DNA of 47,133 nt from Methanobacteriota archaeon (GCA_021372335.1 JAJFUR010000007.1:1-47133), one strand, 5' to 3'. Shown: positions 1-7,277, counted from the first letter of the stretch. The notes: a model not told the origin generated them from the letters alone. Numbers and translations are program-made.

Positions 1-306
1 AACGCCGAGGCGGGTATGCTGCCTGCGGATCTTGGACAGGCCGTACTCGACTAGCTTGGCGTTGGTGAGTTCCCTTATCAGCGGAGCGGTGATGACGTCG
101 AGCTGCAGCTCGCCGATCATCTTCTCCACCTCCCTGGCGACGATGGCCGCCGCGTCCTCGCTTATGTCCGTCTCCCTCATCAGGTCATCGAATATCCGGC
201 TCTTGTCCCACTTCTTGATTTCCTCGTCCGAGGTGCGGACGAAGAGAGATATCTCTGTTGACTCCCTATCCATATTTGCGTTCCGGGTGGCCTCTGCGCT
301 TTTCAT
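1..306 (-). CDS. nrdD: Anaerobic ribonucleoside-triphosphate reductase, N-terminal part (runs off the window)
   Basis: Only the first 102 codons lie in the window; the gene continues past base 1. The translation has the archaeal NrdD amino-terminal ATP-cone pattern: RTSDEEIKKWDKSRIFDDLM, then ITAPLIRELTNAKL and RRQHTRLGV near the cut. The family is a glycyl-radical enzyme that reduces ribonucleotides to deoxyribonucleotides without oxygen, and the ATP cone is its allosteric site for dATP/ATP. The ATG at 306 is preferred. A second in-frame ATG at 273 gives a shorter start just before the conserved domain. A 12-codon ORF immediately upstream overlaps this start (see 303-341). Catalytic and radical residues are outside the window. 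Confidence 0.85.
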   Translation of the reverse strand, partial: MKSAEATRNANMDRESTEISLFVRTSDEEIKKWDKSRIFDDLMRETDISEDAAAIVAREVEKMIGELQLDVITAPLIRELTNAKLVEYGLSKIRRQHTRLGV

Positions 307-341
307 TGTCTCACGTTCTTCTCAATGATCTCCTCGTTCAT
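303..341 (-). other. Possible leaderless 12-codon upstream ORF coupled to nrdD
   Basis: On the minus strand an ATG at 341 opens MNEEIIEKNVRQ. It ends in a TGA that overlaps the nrdD ATG as ATGA. A TATA-like TCTAAATAGG at about 358-368 would place transcription initiation near 338-341, so the message could begin at this ATG. The arrangement resembles translational coupling or a leader peptide, but the ORF is very short and may be chance. Confidence 0.3.
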
Positions 342-488
342 GAATTAGAAAGGAGGGCCTATTTAGAAGGTCCTATTGCATCCATCCAACTCGGGGATTA
401 TGACATTCTGCACCTAAGTTTAAATGAATTTCTGAACTGGTTCTGTTAACAATTAACGCCCATAAACCGGGCGAGAAAAGCTATATCA

Positions 489-524
489 TTACCATATCTG
501 TTACCATATCTGTTACCATATGTT
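489..524 (+). repeat. Three tandem 12-bp repeats spanning the start of a regulator gene
   Basis: TTACCATATCTG occurs at 489-500 and 501-512, followed by a third copy diverged at its end (TTACCATATGTT, 513-524). The regulator's ATG at 520 lies inside the third copy. A TATA-like GCTATATC sits just upstream at 480-487, so the repeats cover the expected transcription start. Position and spacing of one repeat unit per roughly one helical turn suggest an operator, possibly for autoregulation. That role is inference. Confidence 0.6.
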
Positions 525-1098
525 CCATCCAGATAGGGACCTTAAGCAGACGATCATCTCAATGCTCTCAGAGGAGGGCAGGTCCATAAGCTATCTCTCC
601 AAAGAGCTGAAGAAGCGAGGGTTCGATATGCACCGGCTCATCCTGACCGGCTATCTTCGCGCCCTGAGCGACCTCAACATCCTGAAGGAGAAGGAAGTCC
701 CTCCTGCCAAGGTATATACGGCTGTCAAGGGCAAGGAGAAGGACATCTACATCCGGATAGCTGAGCATGCCCGGTCCATCTCCCCGGAGCGATCCGGAGA
801 GCTCACCCTGTATGCCCTGTATAGATTGTTCAGGAGGCCGATTTTCAAAGAGGAGCTGGAGCGCGCCGGTGTCCTGGGGCTGTCGCCCGGAGTGCAAGCG
901 AAGGAGGAGGAGATTGCCGATGCACGGAAGTTCATGCTCAAGGCGGGGTTCAAGGTCCCCACCAGCAGCAAGGCGTATGTGCCCCTCAACGACGAGCTGG
1001 AAGGGGCGTTTCAGGGCCTGCTGATGCAGATGGTCGTGACCGAATCCGAATCGGCCTATCTGGTCAAGGAGACCAAGCAATCCAAGCTGGATTTATGA
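520..1098 (+). CDS. Winged-helix DNA-binding protein, archaeal, unknown target
   Basis: A 192-residue protein. Residues about 7-70 fit a winged-helix fold: a helix (LKQTIISMLSEEG), a helix-turn-helix (SISYLSKELKKRGFDMHRLILTGYLRAL) and a wing ending KVYTAVKG. The second half is mainly helical with no recognised motif. It has no membrane segment and no cysteines. It ends 46 bp before the methanogenesis marker 2 gene, which has its own TATA box, so the two need not be cotranscribed. The start codon lies inside 12-bp tandem repeats, which could be its own operator. A transcriptional regulator is likely; its ligand and targets cannot be read from the sequence. Confidence 0.75.
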   Translation: MFHPDRDLKQTIISMLSEEGRSISYLSKELKKRGFDMHRLILTGYLRALSDLNILKEKEVPPAKVYTAVKGKEKDIYIRIAEHARSISPERSGELTLYALYRLFRRPIFKEELERAGVLGLSPGVQAKEEEIADARKFMLKAGFKVPTSSKAYVPLNDELEGAFQGLLMQMVVTESESAYLVKETKQSKLDL

Positions 1099-1144
1099 AG
1101 GGGCGCGAAAAACGTATAAATCTACTAAAAGCCTTCACGAACGT

Positions 1145-2152
1145 ATGGAACTCGTTGACCTGGTCGAATCCCTGAAGGCCTTTCCGGGCGTGACCAGGAA
1201 AAAAAGCATATCCTCCGTCATCAACTTTTTCCCCAAGCAGGCCCACACAAAGGTCCTGGCCTCCTATGGTGAAGATGCCGCGGTAGTTGAGGAGGGAGGA
1301 AAGCTCCTCCTTCTCGCCGCTGACGGGATCATGCCCGCGCTGATGCGCGCCCACCCCTTCTTCGCCGGCTACTACGCCGTCCTAGTCAACATCCATGACA
1401 TCTCCGCAATGGGCGGCGTTCCCATCGCCATGCTCGATATCCTATCGATCAAGGACAATCGGGTGTGCTCACAGGTCATGAGGGGCATGGAATCCGCGGT
1501 GAGGAAGTTTGGGGTGCCCATCATCGGAGGGCATACCCACCCCGATTGCGATTACGACGCCATCGACATCGCCATCATCGGCACCGCCGAGCCGGGGCAG
1601 GCCATATTCAGCCATACGGCCCAGGTGGGGGACGATGTCATCATCGGGATGGACCTCGACGGCTACTATCCCGATTCGCTGCCCTACGCCTGGGACACGA
1701 CATCTAGGAAGGAACCCATCCTTCTGCGCAGGCAGATGCTCATAATGAACAAGATCGCAAAGCAGGGCCTGGTGCGTTCCGGCAAGGACATCAGCAACCC
1801 CGGGACCCTGGGGACCCTCGGCATGCTCCTGGAGACGAGCGGGAAGGGTGCCGTGGTCGATGTGGACCTGATCCCCAGGCCCAAGGACGTGGAGCTCGTG
1901 CAATGGCTCAGGTCCTATCAGGGCTTTGGCTACGTGGTGACATGCGCCCCCGAGAGTTCGCGGCAGGTCATCGAGATGTACGCCTCGGTGGGCATCACCG
2001 CTGCCGTCACCGGCAAAGTGACCTCGGAGCCGAAATTAGTTGTAACACAGAAGGATGAGAGCGCGGTGATGTTCGACTTCGAGAGGGAGATAATCACCGG
2101 CTGCAAGCCCACCTCCACAGTGGGATGGGAGTCCGTGGACCTGGGGAAATAA
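1145..2152 (+). CDS. Methanogenesis marker protein 2 (AIR synthase-related)
   Basis: A 335-residue member of the PurM/ThiL/HypE/SelD superfamily, in the branch restricted to methanogens and relatives (methanogenesis marker 2). The amino-terminal ATP-binding region shows SYGEDAAVV (about residue 39) and VNIHDISAMGGVPIAMLDIL (about residue 82), the family's Asp and Gly-rich phosphate-binding elements. GGHTHPDCDYDAIDIAIIGT follows, and the carboxy-terminal lobe contains SNPGTLGTLGMLLE. Its biochemical role is not established; maturation of methanogenesis enzymes or cofactors has been suggested for marker proteins. A TATA box AACGTATAAATC at 1111-1122 sits about 25 bp before a near-leaderless ATG. 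The stop codon is followed after one base by the 3' end of the convergent SRP RNA. Confidence 0.9.
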   Translation: MELVDLVESLKAFPGVTRKKSISSVINFFPKQAHTKVLASYGEDAAVVEEGGKLLLLAADGIMPALMRAHPFFAGYYAVLVNIHDISAMGGVPIAMLDILSIKDNRVCSQVMRGMESAVRKFGVPIIGGHTHPDCDYDAIDIAIIGTAEPGQAIFSHTAQVGDDVIIGMDLDGYYPDSLPYAWDTTSRKEPILLRRQMLIMNKIAKQGLVRSGKDISNPGTLGTLGMLLETSGKGAVVDVDLIPRPKDVELVQWLRSYQGFGYVVTCAPESSRQVIEMYASVGITAAVTGKVTSEPKLVVTQKDESAVMFDFEREIITGCKPTSTVGWESVDLGK

Positions 2153-2153
2153 A

Positions 2154-2469
2154 GGTGCTAGGCCACGGGGGTTGCCGCTCGGACCGCTAGAGGTTGTCCA
2201 ACCACTGGCTCAGCCCCGCTCCCCTTCGAGCGTAGGTAGTCCGTGGTAAGGCTGCTCCCGTCAGGGCCTAGCCCGTTCTCCACGACTAGAGCAAGGGGTG
2301 CCGCCCTCCAGCTGCACCGCGATGCTGCCACCGACCCCGTAGGACAGGGCCTCAACGTCAATGATTGGGCCTCTAGCGCTCCGGATACGACGTCCCCCGC
2401 TGTCACCCCCGCCTATCGACGATTACGGTGTACAAGGACACGCCGAACGTCCCGGTCAAGCCTAGCAGG
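2154..2469 (-). ncRNA. ffs: Signal recognition particle (7S) RNA
   Basis: About 315 nt, transcribed leftward. The 5' end carries UGCUAGGC (2467-2460), which pairs with GCCUAGCA at the 3' end (2163-2156), closing the archaeal helix. After the 5' arm come the UUCGGCG and UGUACACCGUAAUCG elements of the 5' domain. Helix 8 is clear at 2250-2274: GGC-U-AGG-CCC, tetraloop UGAC, GGG-AGCA-GCC, the conserved SRP54-binding asymmetric loop. The apical loop is UGAC rather than the common GNAR. A TATA box lies 20-30 bp upstream (2486-2499), and UUUAUUU after the 3' end may terminate it. It works with the SRP54 protein encoded at 24755. End positions are approximate to a few bases. Confidence 0.9.
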
Positions 2470-2485
2470 TTCACCTATCCCTCGA

Positions 2486-2499
2486 CCATATTTATAAAT
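2486..2499 (-). promoter_or_regulatory. TATA box of the SRP RNA gene
   Basis: On the minus strand the sequence reads AATTTATAAATATG, a strong archaeal TATA element. It is centred about 25 bp upstream of the proposed SRP RNA 5' end near 2469. Confidence 0.7.
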
Positions 2500-2545
2500 T
2501 CTGGAATGGGCGCGCGGCTATGAGCATGGGCCAATGCTTCCTGTT

Positions 2546-2612
2546 AAGTATAAAATAGTTTATTTACCTTTTACATTAATAAATTGATTTCATAATCAAA
2601 TAATTTGAAATC
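2546..2612 (+). promoter_or_regulatory. AT-rich promoter with nested inverted repeats upstream of the ABC operon
   Basis: An AT-rich island in otherwise GC-rich DNA. AAGTATAAAATAG (2547-2559) is a good TATA box, predicting initiation near 2575-2580. Just downstream lies TTGATT-TCAT-AATCAA (2584-2599). Overlapping it is GATTTCA (2586-2592) paired with TGAAATC (2606-2612). Inverted repeats at or just after the start site are typical repressor sites, so the operon is probably regulated. The regulator is unknown. Confidence 0.5.
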
Positions 2613-2615
2613 TCA

Positions 2616-3518
2616 ATGTGGAAGGCGGATCGAGTGGACGATAAAGGAAAGATGGATAAAAAGGAGGCCGCGGAAAAGGCCTTGCGGGAAGGCAGGTCGC
2701 ACTTTGAGTTCCGCCCGGAGACGAGGCGGTTCCTCCTCGCCAATGCCGTGAACATCGCCATCGGCATCGCGCTCGTGATCATCGCGTGGTGGGTGGTGGC
2801 CGAGGCCATGATCGCCGTCCGGGGCGCATTTTTTCCGACGCCTCCGGAGACCTTCTCCGCCCTATGGGAGGCATTGGGCGGCGCCAAGATCAATGGCGCC
2901 ACCATCTATTTCCACACCCGGTCCTCCTTGGTCCGATGGGGACTCGGCTACGCCCTCGCCCTGGTGATCGGAACGATCGCAGGGATGGCCTTCGGCACCA
3001 TGGGCAGGGCGTATGACATAGGGATGGTGCCCGTCTACATCGTCCAAATGATCCCGGGGATGGCCTGGGTGCCAATAGCGATGCTGATCTTCGGCCTGGG
3101 GGAATCGGCCACAGTGTTCATCATCCTGATGACAGCGCTGCCCCCGATCGTGATCAACACCGCGGGAGGGATCCGGCAGGCCCCGCCGATCTACAGTCGG
3201 GTGGCGCTGATGTCCGGGAAGGACCACTTCTCCCTTTTCGCCAAGGTGCTCATCCCCGCCGCCGCGCTTCCGATCATCGATGGCATGCGCATAGGGCTGG
3301 CGAACGGATGGCGCGTGCTCATAGCCGCGGAGATGGTGCTGGGCACCATGGTCGGCCTCGGGGCCACGATCGAGGACTCCAGGTACAGCCTCGACTTCGT
3401 CTCGGCCTTCGTCTGCATAATCGTCATCTGCCTCATAGGACTGACAATAGAGAAACTGCTGTTCTCCGGCCTCGAGGGAGTGGTGCGCAACCGCCTTGGC
3501 CTGGAGGAGGAGGGATGA
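2616..3518 (+). CDS. ABC transporter permease, SsuC/TauC-type (sulfonate/nitrate/riboflavin-precursor class)
   Basis: A 300-residue integral membrane protein. The first 40 residues are charged and cytoplasmic. They are followed by about six membrane segments, the first being the NIAIGIALVIIAWWVV stretch. The permease loop that contacts the ATPase is SGKDHFSLFAKVLIPAAALP (about residues 196-215), an EAA-loop variant ending in the typical LPaa. The SsuC/TauC/ThiX group imports small organic or inorganic anions and thiamine or riboflavin precursors; the substrate cannot be read here. An alternative ATG at 2652 has a better purine-rich upstream sequence. It is the first gene of a four-gene operon, and its stop lies two bases before the ATPase ATG. 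Confidence 0.85.
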   Translation: MWKADRVDDKGKMDKKEAAEKALREGRSHFEFRPETRRFLLANAVNIAIGIALVIIAWWVVAEAMIAVRGAFFPTPPETFSALWEALGGAKINGATIYFHTRSSLVRWGLGYALALVIGTIAGMAFGTMGRAYDIGMVPVYIVQMIPGMAWVPIAMLIFGLGESATVFIILMTALPPIVINTAGGIRQAPPIYSRVALMSGKDHFSLFAKVLIPAAALPIIDGMRIGLANGWRVLIAAEMVLGTMVGLGATIEDSRYSLDFVSAFVCIIVICLIGLTIEKLLFSGLEGVVRNRLGLEEEG

Positions 3519-3519
3519 C

Positions 3520-4341
3520 ATGATCGCATCCCTTGAGAACGTGTCAAAGGTCTTCACGAACCCTCGCACCGGGAAGGGGCTGGTGGCCCTGAACGACGTC
3601 AGCATGGACGTCGGCGAAGGGGACTTCCTCTGCCTGATCGGACCGAGCGGCTGCGGCAAGAGCACGACGCTGAACCTGCTGGCAGGATTCGAGCTGCCCA
3701 CATCGGGGCGGGTGATGTTCAAAGGAAAGGAGATCGCCGGCCCCTCTCCGGAGCGCGGGGTCGTCTTCCAGGAGTTCAGCCTGTACCCCTGGATGACAGT
3801 GATGCAGAACGTGGCCTTCTCGGTGAGCAAGGGCAGGACGAAGGAGGAGCGGGAGGCATTGGCCATGAAACAGCTGGAGCTGGTCGGGCTCTCGGACTTC
3901 GCCCACGCCCGGCCGAACGAACTCTCGGGGGGGATGAAGCAAAGGGTGGCCATCGCCCGGGCCTTGGCAATGGACGCCGATCTCCTGCTGATGGACGAGC
4001 CCTTTGGTTCCCTGGACGAGCAGACCAGGCGGAAGATGGACAACGAGGTGCTGAGGCTCTGGGAGGGGCAGGGGAAGACGGTGGTGTTCGTCACTCACAG
4101 CATAGAGGAGGCGCTGATGCTGGGCACCCGCATCCTGCTCATGTCCGCCTCCCCCGGGCGGATCGACCGGGAATGGAAGGTGGACACGCCCTGGCCCCGG
4201 GACCCCACCTCCCCAGGGATGGTGGCGTTGAAGAAGGAGATCAGCCGGGGCCTGCAGGTGTGCTCCTGCGCCAGCGGCGAGCCCAAAGCGGCGTTCGTCG
4301 AGGTCCAAGGGGCGGATGATCGACCTGAAATGGAGGTCTGA
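3520..4341 (+). CDS. ABC transporter ATP-binding protein, SsuB/TauB-type
   Basis: A 273-residue nucleotide-binding subunit with every expected element: Walker A GPSGCGKST (about residue 44), Q-loop VFQEFSLYPW, signature LSGGMKQR, Walker B LLLMDEPFGSLDEQ, and H-loop VFVTHSIEEA. The carboxy terminus has the SPGRIDREWKVDTPWPRDP region seen in SsuB/TauB ATPases. The ATG at 3520 was chosen because GGAGGAGGG precedes it at correct spacing and homology begins at IASLENVSKVF. An upstream ATG in the same frame (3496) overlaps the permease. It pairs with the permease and binding protein on either side. Confidence 0.9.
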   Translation: MIASLENVSKVFTNPRTGKGLVALNDVSMDVGEGDFLCLIGPSGCGKSTTLNLLAGFELPTSGRVMFKGKEIAGPSPERGVVFQEFSLYPWMTVMQNVAFSVSKGRTKEEREALAMKQLELVGLSDFAHARPNELSGGMKQRVAIARALAMDADLLLMDEPFGSLDEQTRRKMDNEVLRLWEGQGKTVVFVTHSIEEALMLGTRILLMSASPGRIDREWKVDTPWPRDPTSPGMVALKKEISRGLQVCSCASGEPKAAFVEVQGADDRPEMEV

Positions 4342-4344
4342 GAA

Positions 4345-5334
4345 ATGGATGGAAAGGTGAGAATGAGAATGCTGGTATTGAGCGTGGTAGCGGTCATCGT
4401 GGTCGCCGCGGTCGGTGCGGCCCTTACATTGTCGTCCTCTCCGGAGGACGAGTACTCTCTGACCGTAGCCTACTCGGAGAAGATGAACTACGAGCCCCTC
4501 ATGGTCGCCGAGGACAAGGGCTTCTTCACCAATGCGGGATTGAACGTGACCCCAGCCATCGTCACTGGCGGCATTCAAGCGGCGGAGGCCTTGCTGACCG
4601 CCTCAGCCGACGTGGCGGCCATGGGCGACGCCCCCGCAGTGCAGCTCATTCCCAGGCTCATCTCCAAAGGGATTGGAGCGAAGATAATCGCCCGGATCAC
4701 GGGGGCGGAGGGCATGCACCGCATCATCGCCGATTCGAGCATTGTCGAGCCTTCGGACCTGGAGGGCAAGACGGTTGGAATGCAGCAGAGTTCAAGCTCA
4801 CAGGGCGCCTTCCTCCAATGGTGCGCCGCCAATGGAGTGAACACTGCCAACGTCAAATTCAAATATCTCAACCCCACCGATCTGGCACAGGCTATGGCCA
4901 CGAAGCTGATCGATGCCATGGTAGGGAGCGAGCCCTGGGCCATCAACACCGAGAACCTCTGCGGCGCTAGCGTCCATGAGCTCGGCAACTCCTCAGGCCT
5001 CGGAAGCACCTTCCCCATTGTCATCGTGGCCTCGGAGAAGGCCTTGAAGGAAAAAGGAGAGGCCTTGGAACGGTTCCTCGCAGCCCTCGACCGGGCGAAC
5101 GAGTACATACTGAGCGATTGGGACGACGCCATGGCGATCTGCGCTTCGCATACCGGACTGTCCGTAGAGGACCAATCCAAGGGAAGCGGGCTGCAGTTCT
5201 TCGAACTGGGGTTCAACGAGACGGACGTACAGAGCATCGCCATGACCGCGATGTACCTGCTCGATCTCGAGAAGATCGAGGCCGTTTCGGTCATCATGGA
5301 CCACGTGGACCTCCGCTTCCTGCCTGGGGAGTGA
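4345..5334 (+). CDS. ABC transporter substrate-binding protein, SsuA/TauA/NMT1-like, membrane-anchored
   Basis: A 329-residue exported protein. An amino-terminal hydrophobic segment (about residues 8-29, LVLSVVAVIVVAAVGAALTL) has no lipobox cysteine, so it is probably an uncleaved anchor. The mature part begins with YSLTVAYSEKMNYEPLMVA and EDKGFFTNAGLNV, the hallmark opening of the NMT1/THI5/SsuA periplasmic-binding family. It continues with EALLTASADVAAMGDAP and SDLEGKTVGMQQSSSSQG (anion-binding turn). The start follows the ATPase stop by three bases with GGAGGTCTGAGAA ahead of it. The pocket residues do not let me name the ligand; small sulfonates, pyrimidines or methylated compounds all occur in this family. 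Confidence 0.85.
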   Translation: MDGKVRMRMLVLSVVAVIVVAAVGAALTLSSSPEDEYSLTVAYSEKMNYEPLMVAEDKGFFTNAGLNVTPAIVTGGIQAAEALLTASADVAAMGDAPAVQLIPRLISKGIGAKIIARITGAEGMHRIIADSSIVEPSDLEGKTVGMQQSSSSQGAFLQWCAANGVNTANVKFKYLNPTDLAQAMATKLIDAMVGSEPWAINTENLCGASVHELGNSSGLGSTFPIVIVASEKALKEKGEALERFLAALDRANEYILSDWDDAMAICASHTGLSVEDQSKGSGLQFFELGFNETDVQSIAMTAMYLLDLEKIEAVSVIMDHVDLRFLPGE

Positions 5335-5338
5335 TCGA

Positions 5339-6394
5339 GTGCGGGGGAGAGAGCGATTCCTCACGGCCCTGCGCAGGGAAAGGCCGGATGGCCCGCCGGT
5401 GTTCCTGAGGGACCTCACCCTCGCCCTGGACCAGGCAGGGTACACGACCCCGGAGGTATGCGCCGGCCGCTACGACCCGGACAAGGCGGCCTCCTCGATC
5501 ATGGCGCTGCACCATCGGCTGGGGCAGGACGCCGTGGTGGGATGCGTTCACTTCCTGGGTATGGAGGTCGAGGCCCTGGGCGGGGAAGTGTCGTACCCGA
5601 CCTGGGGGATCCCCAGCGTGGCGCGGCCCCCCTTCCAGGGCACGAACGACCCGGCCCTCGTTCCTCTGGACTTGAAAAGGAAAGAGCCGTTCCCGAACGT
5701 GCTGGAATGCTACAGGCGGGTGGCCGAGGGGCTGAGGGGGGAGGCGGCGATAGTGTGCAACCTGGAAGGCCCGCTGACGAAGGCCGCGCTCCTGCGAGGG
5801 TTGGAGAACCTCGCTCTTGACATGCACTACGATCCCGCTCTTGTCCAAAGGCTCGTCGACTACGCAACGGCACTCGGGGCGGAGTACCTCGAGGCGGTGG
5901 CCGCGGAGGCACCGATCGATTGCGCCTTCATAGCCGCCGCCTCCGACAATCCGGACCTGTTCGGGCGGGAGGCGTTCGTCCGATATTCGGTCCCCCATGT
6001 CAAGCGCCTGCGGGAAAGGGCCACAGGGATCGGCCTCCCAACGGTGTTCCATCCCCACGGGGACATGGCCTCGGTCGCGAACCTGCCGCTGATGGAGGAG
6101 GTCATCGCCTCGGGGGTGGAGGGCTTCCAGTTCGCGGAGGGGAACGACGCCGGGGCGCTGAAGCGAAGGTTCGGGGAGAGGATATGCCTGATGGGGGGCA
6201 TCGATGCCTTCTCCACGCTGCTGCTTGGACCGGAGGGACGGATAGCGGAGGAGGCGGAGGGGTACCTCCGGGCGTTCCGCCCCTGGGGCGGCTATGTGTT
6301 CATGTGCTCCTGCTCCCTGCACCGCGGCATGCCCCTGGAGAACGTGGACGCCCTGATGCGATGCGTGCGGCGGTTCCCCAGGGAAGGGGTATAG
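5339..6394 (+). CDS. Uroporphyrinogen decarboxylase-family methyltransferase (MtaA/MtbA/CmuA-like)
   Basis: A 351-residue TIM-barrel protein starting at GTG, four bases after the binding-protein stop. Family features are MRGRERFLTALRRERPD at the start, CNLEGPLTKAALLRGLENL (the MtaA GPxTlasylrG region), and MEEVIASGVEGFQFAEG. In methanogens such proteins move a methyl group from a methylated corrinoid protein to coenzyme M using zinc held by HxC...C. Here the first element is H-P-H-G (TVFHPHGDMAS) instead of HxCG, and the last ligand is probably a Cys in FMCSCSLHRGMPLENV. An H-H-C site would be unusual. True heme-pathway UroD is unlikely because the UroD substrate motif is absent. Linkage to an importer suggests handling of an imported methyl donor or product, which is inference. 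Confidence 0.8.
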   Translation: MRGRERFLTALRRERPDGPPVFLRDLTLALDQAGYTTPEVCAGRYDPDKAASSIMALHHRLGQDAVVGCVHFLGMEVEALGGEVSYPTWGIPSVARPPFQGTNDPALVPLDLKRKEPFPNVLECYRRVAEGLRGEAAIVCNLEGPLTKAALLRGLENLALDMHYDPALVQRLVDYATALGAEYLEAVAAEAPIDCAFIAAASDNPDLFGREAFVRYSVPHVKRLRERATGIGLPTVFHPHGDMASVANLPLMEEVIASGVEGFQFAEGNDAGALKRRFGERICLMGGIDAFSTLLLGPEGRIAEEAEGYLRAFRPWGGYVFMCSCSLHRGMPLENVDALMRCVRRFPREGV

Positions 6395-6498
6395 GTCTTC
6401 GATCGGTCCCACTCCCCCTCGTCTTGATCCAAAGGTGCGCCCGGACATTATAGGCCGAAAGGCTCCTTTCAAAGGACGCCCCTAGGGCCCGAAAGCCC

Positions 6499-6786
6499 TT
6501 ATCCCTTCGCCCAGGCCAGGAGCTTCGGCATGTCGATGCGCCCGCCGCATATTGCCTTCCCGGTCGCCTCGTTGTAGAACGCCGGAACCCCCAGGTCCCC
6601 GCCGCACGCAGGGGCGATGACGGCGGCAAGGGAACGCATCAATTTGGCATTCTCGTCGTTGTGCCAGACCTCCAGTCTCTCCAGCCTGATCCCCGTCTCG
6701 GCCTCGAACTGATCTACCAGCGGCGCCAGCTTCCTGCAGTGAGGGCATTCCCTTCCATGGAACCAGATCAACCTGTTGCCGCTCAT
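6499..6786 (-). CDS. Thioredoxin-like small redox protein (CPHC)
   Basis: A 95-residue protein with WFHGRECPHCRKLAP near the amino terminus, so the active site is C14-P-H-C17, a glutaredoxin/DsbA-like dipeptide. DLGVPAFYNE supplies the cis-proline before the last strand. Two further cysteines (APACGG, AICGG) lie in the second half. Its ATG overlaps the stop of the rubredoxin-FTR gene as ATGA, so the two are translationally coupled. It is a natural candidate substrate for that reductase. The start at 6786 is favoured over upstream in-frame codons, which lie inside the neighbouring gene. Confidence 0.85.
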   Translation of the reverse strand: MSGNRLIWFHGRECPHCRKLAPLVDQFEAETGIRLERLEVWHNDENAKLMRSLAAVIAPACGGDLGVPAFYNEATGKAICGGRIDMPKLLAWAKG

Positions 6787-7214
6787 TGCGTCCCCCTCCG
6801 GACGAAGAGCCCGCACCAGCACTCCCCCGTCTCCTTGAACGTCGGCTGCCTGAGGAAGTTGCAGGGGCATATCAGCCCCTCATCCTTCTCCCGGTCCCCG
6901 GTGGGGAGGCGACAGGGGCAGTAGCGCTGCCCCTTCGTCCTCAGGTTCTCTAGGACCCCCTTGCAGAGAAGCTCCATCTCATCGGCCTTGGCCGTAAGGC
7001 GCACGGTCGGGCTCTGGTCGGAGAACCACTGCCAGGCCGCCAGGACGCCCTCGCGGTCGTCCAGGGCGGGGTGGTCCCTCCCGATGATCTCCAGCGCCTC
7101 GCCGAGGTCCGAGGGCACGAAGGAGTTCGTTGCGCCGCAGGTCGGGCAGACCTCCGGAGGGGCGTTGCCCCAATGCACATCGTTGCACACGTGGCATCTC
7201 CACAGCCGCTTCAT
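6783..7214 (-). CDS. Rubredoxin-like domain fused to ferredoxin:thioredoxin reductase catalytic domain
   Basis: A 143-residue protein. Residues 7-26 form a rubredoxin-type metal site: C7-HV-C10 with HWGNAPPEVC23PTC26. The carboxy-terminal third has three C-x-C pairs: YCPCRLPTGD, LICPCNF, and ECWCGLF. These are the 4Fe-4S ligands and the redox-active disulfide of the FTR beta (catalytic) chain. FTR passes electrons from ferredoxin or a similar donor to thioredoxins. A fused rubredoxin-like domain could serve as the electron entry point, replacing the variable subunit; that is inference. The stop overlaps the following thioredoxin-like gene by four bases. Confidence 0.9.
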   Translation of the reverse strand: MKRLWRCHVCNDVHWGNAPPEVCPTCGATNSFVPSDLGEALEIIGRDHPALDDREGVLAAWQWFSDQSPTVRLTAKADEMELLCKGVLENLRTKGQRYCPCRLPTGDREKDEGLICPCNFLRQPTFKETGECWCGLFVRRGTQ

Positions 7215-7277
7215 TCCATCTCCGAGACCGATAGGCAGGCACGAAAATATAATGGCTGAGGTCTTCCCTTGCGAGGG

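Noticed and set aside
2154-2469. RNase P RNA as an alternative for the structured region near 2.3 kb
   Set aside because: The RNase P core GAGGAAAGUCC is absent, while the SRP helix 8 AGCA motif and terminal pairing are present.
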